Assembly: GCA_002366635.1 (NCBI GenBank)
Contig: DFBN01000010.1
Location: 1 to 11,609 of the forward strand
DNA from: Caldifarciminota bacterium UBA3079
GTDB lineage: Bacteria > Hydrothermota > Tepidihabitantia > Tepidihabitantales > Tepidihabitantaceae
Direction of reading: 5' to 3'
DNA length: 11,609 bases
The notes under the pieces are model-generated. The model saw nothing but the letters and a program-made list of their open reading frames with translations, had not been told where the DNA came from and ran no database searches. Positions 7,154 through 11,609 of this stretch are shown piece after piece. A program made the translations under genes and the position numbers. The first letter of the stretch is position 1, and every line of letters starts with the position of its first letter.

Positions 7154-7491
7154 CCCCGGGAAAATTCAGCGCAGGAATAGTCGTTTTCCCATACAGTCAC
7201 TTTGGACACGCGATAGAATTCAGACATCTTTTCAAAGAAATATTGTGCCAGATTTTCAGCCGTGGGATTAAACGGATAGATTTCATTCAGGAATTTGTGG
7301 TCAGGAAGGATGGCCTCCAGGTGTTTCCCTATTTCTGTAAAGTCCGCTATCATTCCTGATTTTCTGAGTTCATTTGAACTGATGGCTACTTCCACGCGGT
7401 AGTTGTGGCCGTGGATATTCTCGCATTTATTGCCTGCGTATTTGATGGAATGGGCTGCGCTGAAACTCCGGCTTACACGGATAGTGAACAT
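7150..7491 (-). CDS. queD: 6-pyruvoyl-tetrahydropterin synthase / QueD family enzyme
   Basis: The protein has 113 residues, within the family range. The Zn2+ ligands are His14 (FSAAHSI), His27 and His29 (IHGHNY). The catalytic residues are Cys23 in the CxxxHGH motif and the Asp64-His65 pair (PDHKFLNE). PTAEN (76-80) and Glu102 (VWENDYS) match the pterin-binding positions. The CxxxHGH spacing is the one seen in QueD, which makes 6-carboxy-5,6,7,8-tetrahydropterin from dihydroneopterin triphosphate for queuosine/7-deazaguanine synthesis. No queC, queE or folE lies in the window, so a pterin-synthase role is not excluded. The gene is convergent with the protease, and their stop codons overlap within 7150-7153. 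The upstream side has a strong -10-like box directly before the ATG. Confidence 0.9.
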   Translation of the reverse strand: MFTIRVSRSFSAAHSIKYAGNKCENIHGHNYRVEVAISSNELRKSGMIADFTEIGKHLEAILPDHKFLNEIYPFNPTAENLAQYFFEKMSEFYRVSKVTVWENDYSCAEFSRG

Positions 7492-7496
7492 GGATT

Positions 7497-7524
7497 ATTC
7501 TAATCCTTTCAGATTGATGCGCAA
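7497..7524 (-). promoter_or_regulatory. Candidate promoter of queD (leaderless layout)
   Basis: On the minus strand, TTGCGC (7524-7519), a 16-base spacer and TAGAAT (7502-7497, five of six matches to TATAAT) end only five bases before the ATG at 7491. Transcription would begin at or next to the start codon. An AAAGGA lies upstream of the -10 box, too far from the ATG to be a good Shine-Dalgarno and outside the predicted transcript. Confidence 0.45.
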
Positions 7525-7565
7525 GCACAATATCTCCGGCCGAATAATTTTGTGTCTTTGTTCGT

Positions 7566-7670
7566 ACAGTTTACTGAAAACTGTTTCATTTGATGATACA
7601 GTCTTAAGTTACACAACAGCAAGCCTTAGCAGATAATCCCGTTTCTGGAACCGGTCCACTGTATCATCGT
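7566..7670. repeat. Cluster of inverted and direct ACTGTATCAT-type repeats
   Basis: ACTGTTTCAT occurs at 7580-7589. After three bases comes its near-complement ATGATACAGT (7593-7602), which makes a short hairpin with one mismatch. ACTGTATCATC at 7658-7668 is the exact complement of GATGATACAGT at 7592-7602. ACAGTT/AACTGT (7566-7571 and 7579-7584) forms another small dyad. The same ten-base word in three copies and both orientations suggests protein-binding sites or alternative RNA folds upstream of the 70-residue gene. It is AT-rich, so part may be chance. Confidence 0.5.
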
Positions 7671-7717
7671 TTGAGAATGGACCACGGGACTTTAATCCAT
7701 TGCGAGACTGTAACATC

Positions 7718-7745
7718 TTGAGATTCCTGTATTTATAATTATAGG
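7718..7745 (+). promoter_or_regulatory. Possible promoter of the small membrane protein gene
   Basis: TTGAGA (7718-7723), 16 bases and TATAGG (7740-7745) face the 7814 gene. A perfect TATAAT lies at 7734-7739 but has no good -35 box at the usual distance. Either would give a leader of some 60 bases, in keeping with the real Shine-Dalgarno site of this gene. Confidence 0.3.
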
Positions 7746-7813
7746 CCTGGACTGGCATACCGGATGCTTTTAGATAGGGCATGAACAGCAAAGCAAACAG
7801 AAAGGAGTTTGAA

Positions 7814-8026
7814 ATGTCGAATAGCCGTATCGATAGGATTATCTACTTCGTTATCGCCAGTGTGTTTGTGGTAACCAGTCTGGTGCTGGTCCGGGTTCAT
7901 CGGGTTGAAACGAAAGGCGTGGGTTTGGTAGCGAATTCCAGAAAGGCCGCTCAAATTTATCACCAGCGGATACAGGCGACCGAAACCCTTCTGAAAACCA
8001 ACCATCTTAGATTGAGCTCGAGATAG
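7814..8026 (+). CDS. Small single-pass membrane protein of unknown function
   Basis: The protein has 70 residues, starting MSNSRIDRIIYF. An upstream in-frame ATG exists at 7781, but 7814 is chosen because AAAGGAG (7801-7807) stands six bases before it. One hydrophobic helix spans about residues 9-28, flanked by Arg5/Arg8 and Arg27/Arg30. About 40 residues rich in Lys, Arg, Gln and Ala follow (SRKAAQIYHQRIQATETLL) and look helical and amphipathic. I recognise no family. Its own ribosome binding site and the terminator right after its stop mark it as a separate small transcription unit, probably not part of the ATPase operon that starts 157 bases further on. Conservation in related genomes would decide whether it is real. 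Confidence 0.65.
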   Translation: MSNSRIDRIIYFVIASVFVVTSLVLVRVHRVETKGVGLVANSRKAAQIYHQRIQATETLLKTNHLRLSSR

Positions 8027-8051
8027 TGGGTGGCTTCGGAGTCTTCCAACC

Positions 8052-8086
8052 GCGGGAAGCGAATCGGGCCGCTTCCCGCTTTTTTT
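8052..8086 (+). terminator. Intrinsic terminator after the small membrane protein gene
   Basis: GCGGGAAGCG (8052-8061) pairs perfectly with CGCTTCCCGC (8070-8079) around an eight-base loop, and seven T's follow (8080-8086). It lies 25 bases after the stop at 8026 and isolates that gene from the ATPase operon. Confidence 0.92.
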
Positions 8087-8170
8087 GACAGGACATTTGA
8101 TACAAGATTATTCTTGCCAGATTCCTCGCACGATTCGCTGTCTTGACAGGATGATTGTTTAAGATAGGAT
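8085..8170 (+). promoter_or_regulatory. V-type ATPase operon promoter region with two TTGACAGGA copies
   Basis: TTGACAGGA occurs at 8085-8093 and again at 8143-8151, 58 bases apart. The second supplies TTGACA (8143-8148), a 16-base spacer and TAGGAT (8165-8170, four of six matches). The expected start near 8177 is about six bases before the ATG at 8183, so the message would be nearly leaderless. The first copy could form a weaker upstream promoter with TATTCT at 8109-8114 (18-base spacer), and its TTG overlaps the last T's of the preceding terminator. Duplicate copies may also be a regulator site. Confidence 0.45.
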
Positions 8171-8182
8171 TCAACACTTACT

Positions 8183-8521
8183 ATGGCAGATAACAGCGTT
8201 GACATCGTGAGCCAGGTTAAGGCGGCCGAGGCGGAAGTGACCGAGGCAATCAAGGCGGCCGAAGAGCAGAAGCGGACATTGATTGCCGAGGCTGAGGACA
8301 AAGCTGCCAGGGATTTGGTTAAAGCAAAAGGTCAACTTAAGGTCGAGTATACTCAGGCGCTAAAGCAGGCACAGGCCGAAGCGGACAAGGGTTTGAGGCG
8401 TTCGGGCAAGGAGGCCGAGGCCGAAGCATGTGCACTGAAGCAGGTGACGCAGGACCGGTTGAACAGTGCGGTCAAGCGTGTGATTGAGGCTTTGCGACAG
8501 CGATGGCAGTTGACAGAATAG
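8183..8521 (+). CDS. V-type ATPase peripheral-stalk subunit (G/H family)
   Basis: The protein has 112 residues, almost wholly charged and Ala-rich (KAAEAEVTEAIKAAEEQ...), with no hydrophobic segment. This is the long heptad coiled coil expected of the G/H (AhaH/NtpF) subunit, which pairs with subunit E to form the stator stalk linking subunit I to the catalytic head. The sequence of such a coiled coil is not diagnostic alone. The call rests on length, composition and position as the first gene before subunits I, K and E, the usual operon order. The ATG at 8183 has only AGGA 13 bases away, so leaderless initiation is likely. The 3' end overlaps subunit I by 19 bases, which implies translational coupling. 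Confidence 0.8.
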   Translation: MADNSVDIVSQVKAAEAEVTEAIKAAEEQKRTLIAEAEDKAARDLVKAKGQLKVEYTQALKQAQAEADKGLRRSGKEAEAEACALKQVTQDRLNSAVKRVIEALRQRWQLTE

Positions 8522-10722
8522 CCAAGGTCCTGGTTGCGGTTCACCAGGATGCCGGCAAGCGGTTTCTTGAGGTTTTACAGCGTCGCGGAATTGTTCATAT
8601 CGTCAAAACCGAAGAAGTGGAAGCGGGAAAGGATATTGTGGAGCTGGACCGGCAGTTCGGACGGCTCAGCGGCGCGATAGATTTCCTGGGTGTCAGGGCA
8701 GAGAAAAGAGGCGGCTTTTTATCCGGAGACAGGATTGAAATGCCGCGGTCTGAGTTTGATAACTTAGTTACTGAATACGAGCCTTCTGGTTATCTTGACA
8801 GGATTCAAGGTCTGTCCAGGGAACTTGATGAATCGAACAACCGGAAGCGGGCAACCGAAGCGGAAATGGCTCGGCTTTCACCCTGGCTTTCGCTTCGCCA
8901 TGCACCGTCCGAGCTTTACGGGATGGCGTCGACTGTTGTTCTCGGGATGTTTGCAGATGAGGATGAGTTTGCACGCGGGGTTGACCTGCTTGAGGAGAAA
9001 TCAGCAGGTGTCGAAAGGGTTGCGGATACTGATAGGGGTATTGCGAGTCTGGTCATGAGTTCAAAAGATGCTGCTGAAGAAGTCAGTCGCATTCTGAGCA
9101 CGCTTCGATTCGAAATAGTGGACCTGAAGAATGTGCAGAAGAGGCCGGCGGAGCTCGTCCAATCCCTTGCAAAGGATATGCGGCAACTGAGTCAGCGCCA
9201 GGAACAGATAGAGGCGGAACTGAAGCAATTGACTGCTGAATTGCCAAAGCTCAAGGCGGTGGCAGACAATTTGGTAAATGTGCGGGAGCGAGCTACAACC
9301 GAGGCCTGTCTTGGAAAGACGCAAGCGGTGCTGCTGATTACCGGATGGGTCAGGGAAAGGGATTATGGAAAACTGGAGAAGCTGGTAGAGGAGACCGGCG
9401 CTGCCGGTCTGAGCCGAATTCAACCGGATGAAGGCGAGGAGCCGCCGGTTGCCCTGGTTAATCCGAAGCCTTTTCGTCCTTTCGAGCTGGTGCTGGATTT
9501 ATACAGCCTGCCTGCGCATAATGAGGTTGACCCTACTGTTCTGCTTGCGCCTTTCTTTGCGATTTCCTTTGGTTTCTGTCTGACCGATGCCGGATACGGA
9601 ATTGCGCTTGTTTTGATTGTCCTGGGTCTGATGCGCAAATTTGGGAAAGATAATAAACTTCTCGGAATGATTCTTGTAGGCGGGATATTCACTATCGTTG
9701 CCGGTGCGCTTTCGGGCGGCTGGTTTGGTGATATGCCGAACCGACTCGGTCTTGCACCCATTCTGACAGTAAAGCATCGGTTGATGCTTTTCGACCCGCT
9801 CAAAAACCCGATGCCGTTTTTTGTCCTGGCGCTTGGTTTCGGTTATTTCCATATGATGTACGGGATGGTTATTGAGATAGTGGATTGCCTGCGGTTGCAT
9901 CGGACAGGCGATGCCTTACTTGGCCAGTTGCCGTGGTTTGTCGGTCTGAATGCACTTGTGGCACTGGTGCTCTTTAAGAAATCGCTGCCAGTTTCGGGTT
10001 CTGCTGTTCTGCTTGCATTGGTGCTGGCATCGGTTTCATCAATCATTGTTTTCACCAGGAGGTCAAAGGAAACCGCACTGCCACAGGGTTTGTGGTTCGG
10101 GCTTTTATGGCTGGTTCTGGTTTTCTTTGCCGCACGGTTGGGCTGGCTGCCCGAAGTTTTCCTTTATGCCAAGTGGGCAGTGATTGCTGTATTCCTGGGG
10201 ATGTATGGATACACATTTGCCGATATCAGGAAAACCGGCAGGAAGCTGCAGATTGGTTTTGGTCTTATCGGACTGGTTTGTTTAGGATTGTATTTTGCCG
10301 GGATGCTGCCGGCTTTGATTGCCGGGATAATCGGGGTCGGTTTCTTTTTCACTGCACCGGTGAACCGCGTGCTTGCCAAAAGGTTCATATGGGGAGGGTA
10401 TGCGCTTTATGGCGCCACTTCATATATCGGCGTGGTGCTTTCATATATCCGGATTATGGCACTCGGGATGGTGACCGCTGGTATCGCCATGGCAGTTAAT
10501 ACGATTGCCTGGATGGTTATGGGGATACCGGTGCTTGGTGTGGTTCTGGCAATCATTGTGCTGGCAATCGGCCACACATACAATATTGCGGTGAATGTTC
10601 TCGGTGCTTTTGTGCATACGCTGCGATTGAATTATGTCGAATTCTTTCCAAGATTTTATACGGGCGGAGGCGAGCCTTTTGCTCCGTTTCGAGAAGAGAA
10701 TCGTTTTGTTACCGTAAGGTAA
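8503..10722 (+). CDS. ntpI: V-type ATPase subunit I (a-type stator membrane subunit)
   Basis: The protein has 739 residues. The first 340 or so are cytosolic, with coiled-coil helices at about 100-125 and 215-262 that would bind the peripheral stalks. The rest is membrane-embedded, with roughly nine to eleven hydrophobic segments between 345 and 705. Family hallmarks are FGFCLTDAGYG (356-366), SYIRIMALG with Arg650 as the likely ion-channel arginine, and the C-terminal VHTLRLNYVEFFPRFYTGGG (704-723). This subunit holds the two half-channels through which H+ or Na+ reaches the rotor ring. It is longer than the well-studied bacterial homologues (about 650-665 residues), with apparent extra hydrophobic segments at about 475-615. 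ATG at 8503 lies inside the preceding gene (19-bp overlap), and translation is probably coupled. Confidence 0.95.
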   Translation: MAVDRIAKVLVAVHQDAGKRFLEVLQRRGIVHIVKTEEVEAGKDIVELDRQFGRLSGAIDFLGVRAEKRGGFLSGDRIEMPRSEFDNLVTEYEPSGYLDRIQGLSRELDESNNRKRATEAEMARLSPWLSLRHAPSELYGMASTVVLGMFADEDEFARGVDLLEEKSAGVERVADTDRGIASLVMSSKDAAEEVSRILSTLRFEIVDLKNVQKRPAELVQSLAKDMRQLSQRQEQIEAELKQLTAELPKLKAVADNLVNVRERATTEACLGKTQAVLLITGWVRERDYGKLEKLVEETGAAGLSRIQPDEGEEPPVALVNPKPFRPFELVLDLYSLPAHNEVDPTVLLAPFFAISFGFCLTDAGYGIALVLIVLGLMRKFGKDNKLLGMILVGGIFTIVAGALSGGWFGDMPNRLGLAPILTVKHRLMLFDPLKNPMPFFVLALGFGYFHMMYGMVIEIVDCLRLHRTGDALLGQLPWFVGLNALVALVLFKKSLPVSGSAVLLALVLASVSSIIVFTRRSKETALPQGLWFGLLWLVLVFFAARLGWLPEVFLYAKWAVIAVFLGMYGYTFADIRKTGRKLQIGFGLIGLVCLGLYFAGMLPALIAGIIGVGFFFTAPVNRVLAKRFIWGGYALYGATSYIGVVLSYIRIMALGMVTAGIAMAVNTIAWMVMGIPVLGVVLAIIVLAIGHTYNIAVNVLGAFVHTLRLNYVEFFPRFYTGGGEPFAPFREENRFVTVR

Positions 10723-10728
10723 AGGAGG
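10722..10728 (+). promoter_or_regulatory. Strong ribosome binding site of subunit K
   Basis: AAGGAGG, an essentially perfect anti-16S match, ends four bases before the GTG at 10733 and fixes that start. It begins on the last base of the subunit I stop codon. It may raise proteolipid synthesis, since each complex needs about ten copies of K. Confidence 0.85.
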
Positions 10729-10732
10729 AACA

Positions 10733-11218
10733 GTGGTTGACCCAATTGGCCTTGCAATCGCTTTGCTTGGAGCTGTTGTAGCCGCGGTGCCGGCCGGAAT
10801 TGGTTCGGCAATCGGTATCGGAATGACCGCCCAGGTTGCCAGCGGTGTCCTGGCCGAGGACCCGAAGAAGTTCGGCAATCTGTTTATTCTCGTTGTCTTG
10901 CCCGGAACCCAGGGTTTTTACGGATTCCTTGGTGCCTTCCTGGCGATTATGAAGCTTGGTCTCTTAGGCGGCAGTGTGGAACCGATTACACTCTGGCAGG
11001 GTGTTCAGATGTTTGCTGCGTGTCTGCCGGTTGGTCTTGCCGGTCTGGCATCAGGAATATGGCAGGGCCGTGTATGTGCTTCCGGTGCTGAACTTGTGGC
11101 TAAAAGGACGGCTGAAGGAACTAAAGCGGTCATATTTGCTGCAATGGTGGAAACCTATGCGGTGCTTGGTCTGCTGGTTACCATTTTCGCACAGATGGGT
11201 ATCAAGCTTGGCGGCTGA
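10733..11218 (+). CDS. ntpK: V-type ATPase subunit K (proteolipid rotor, likely Na+-binding)
   Basis: The protein has 161 residues, with four transmembrane helices arranged as two fused hairpins, the usual V-type rotor subunit. Only the second hairpin carries the ion-binding carboxylate, Glu140 in MVETYAVLG. The first has LPGTQGFYGF. By position against Enterococcus hirae NtpK, the known Na+ ligands Leu61, Thr64, Gln65, Gln110 and Glu139 correspond to Leu56, Thr59, Gln60, Gln111 and Glu140 here, and all are conserved. Na+ transport is therefore predicted, though H+ use cannot be excluded from sequence. One carboxylate per four helices gives a low ion-to-ATP ratio, which favours ATP-driven pumping. 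GTG at 10733 follows a strong ribosome binding site. The stop shares one base with the ATG of subunit E. Confidence 0.95.
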   Translation: MVDPIGLAIALLGAVVAAVPAGIGSAIGIGMTAQVASGVLAEDPKKFGNLFILVVLPGTQGFYGFLGAFLAIMKLGLLGGSVEPITLWQGVQMFAACLPVGLAGLASGIWQGRVCASGAELVAKRTAEGTKAVIFAAMVETYAVLGLLVTIFAQMGIKLGG

Positions 11219-11609
11219 TGGGCACTACTGAACTGATAGAGAAAATCAGGGCCGATGGACAAGCCCGCAGTGAAGAGATAAACAACGAACGGGATAATAA
11301 GATTGCGGAAATCAGAGCACACCACGCCGAAGAATTAAAGGAGCTGCGAAAGAAATACCAGGACAGGATTGAAAGTGAGACCAGGATGATTAAAGAACGG
11401 GCCAGAAGCCGGGCAAGGCTTGAGAGGCGCAAAAGGATTCTGGCTGCGAAGTGGGCGGTAATCGACCATGTGCTTGAGCTTGCGCAGCAGCGGGTTGTGG
11501 AGAATTCGGATTATGTTCAACTGCTTAAGGATATTATCAAACGGTTTGGTTCTGCGGGCGCAGTTGTCAGGCTGTCACCAAAAGATACTAAAAAGTTCGC
11601 AGGTAAGGT
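11218..11609 (+). CDS. ntpE: V-type ATPase subunit E, N-terminal part (cut by window edge)
   Basis: ATG at 11218-11220 overlaps the TGA of subunit K by one base (TGATG), and the frame is open for 130 codons to the right edge. The first 80 residues are a highly charged helix (ELIEKIRADGQARSEEI...), the N-terminal arm of the E stalk that pairs with the G/H subunit. A mixed alpha/beta head begins after about residue 85 (AAKWAVIDHVLELAQQ...) and reaches VVRLSPKD, where E subunits usually have a beta strand followed by a similar motif. Subunit E joins the stator stalk to the catalytic A/B head. No Shine-Dalgarno precedes it, so translation is probably coupled to K. Context and fold pattern agree; the coiled coil alone would not be conclusive. 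Confidence 0.85.
   Translation, partial: MGTTELIEKIRADGQARSEEINNERDNKIAEIRAHHAEELKELRKKYQDRIESETRMIKERARSRARLERRKRILAAKWAVIDHVLELAQQRVVENSDYVQLLKDIIKRFGSAGAVVRLSPKDTKKFAGK

Larger units (their letters stand above)
7492..7813. other. 322-bp divergent intergenic region with dyad repeats
   Basis: No supported gene lies here; the open frames on both strands lack ribosome binding sites and recognisable proteins. It holds the queD promoter at its left end, a cluster of ACTGTATCAT-like repeats at 7566-7670 and an AT-rich promoter-like stretch at 7718-7745. I looked for a tRNA around 7676-7735 and found no acceptor stem or T-loop. A small RNA or operator array is possible but unproven. Confidence 0.5.

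Noticed and set aside
7676..7735. tRNA-like stretch (GGGACTTTAATCC and a TTGAGATTCC-like segment)
   Set aside because: No acceptor stem, D-arm or proper T-loop could be paired, so it is chance resemblance.
7609..7791. Minus-strand 60-codon open frame in the divergent gap
   Set aside because: No ribosome binding site, no hydrophobic or domain pattern, and it crosses the repeat cluster and the promoter-like stretch.
7781..7813. Upstream ATG for the 70-residue membrane protein
   Set aside because: Its nearest AGGG is one base from the ATG, too close to serve, while the ATG at 7814 has AAAGGAG at ideal spacing.
9420..9900. Two overlapping minus-strand frames (127 and 133 codons) inside subunit I
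   Set aside because: They lie entirely opposite a well-identified V-ATPase subunit and have Pro/Arg-rich shadow composition.
1..11609. CRISPR arrays, insertion sequences, toxin-antitoxin or defence modules
   Set aside because: I saw no regularly spaced repeats, no transposase or integrase motifs and no terminal repeats. Every gene larger than 100 codons fits a housekeeping, surface-protein or protease family.

Overview
The window is bacterial. It carries Sec/lipobox lipoproteins, RmuC, endonuclease IV, a QueD-type enzyme and the start of a bacterial V-type ATPase operon, all densely packed with short overlaps. GC content looks roughly balanced. Surface lipoproteins with PKD/Ig/FN3 modules, a subtilisin with a T9SS-like C-terminal tail and a V-type ATPase together resemble genomes of candidate phyla such as WOR-3/Stahlbacteria. 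That placement is a guess from gene content and was not tested.

Layout. (1) 1-848, minus strand: the N-terminal 282 codons of rmuC, running off the left edge. (2) 849-958: a divergent promoter region. (3) 959-7153, plus strand: a probable six-gene transcription unit. Its order is a large PKD/FN3 lipoprotein, a small PKD lipoprotein, endonuclease IV (nfo), a beta-CASP metallo-beta-lactamase-fold RNase-like protein, an Ig-like lipoprotein and a subtilisin-family (S8) secreted protease. From nfo onward junctions are 4-11 bp overlaps, and the gap before nfo is 5 bp. A perfect 12-bp inverted repeat followed by six T's straddles the start of the second gene. (4) 7150-7491, minus strand: a QueD/PTPS-family enzyme whose 3' end overlaps the protease by 4 bp. 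(5) 7492-7813: 322 bp without a gene, with several related dyad repeats. (6) 7814-8026: a 70-residue single-pass membrane protein of unknown function, closed by a textbook intrinsic terminator. (7) 8183 to the right edge, plus strand: the start of a V-type ATPase operon, with the G/H-like peripheral stalk subunit, subunit I (a), subunit K (proteolipid) and subunit E (cut by the edge). The catalytic A/B genes should lie just beyond.

How the genes fit together. The ATPase genes are in canonical order for one membrane-bound rotary machine. The rotor proteolipid carries the full residue set known to bind Na+ in Enterococcus hirae NtpK, so sodium coupling is a reasonable prediction. The 959-7153 unit is heterogeneous: three exported adhesion-type lipoproteins and a secreted protease flank two cytosolic nucleic-acid enzymes.

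Regulation. Four candidate promoters share a TTGnnn-N16-TAnnnT layout. Three of them place the predicted transcription start within about six bases of a start codon that has no well-placed Shine-Dalgarno sequence, which suggests leaderless mRNAs for first genes. Genes inside the operons use Shine-Dalgarno sites or coupling. I see no clear new defence or mobile system, no CRISPR, no IS element, and no tRNA or rRNA.
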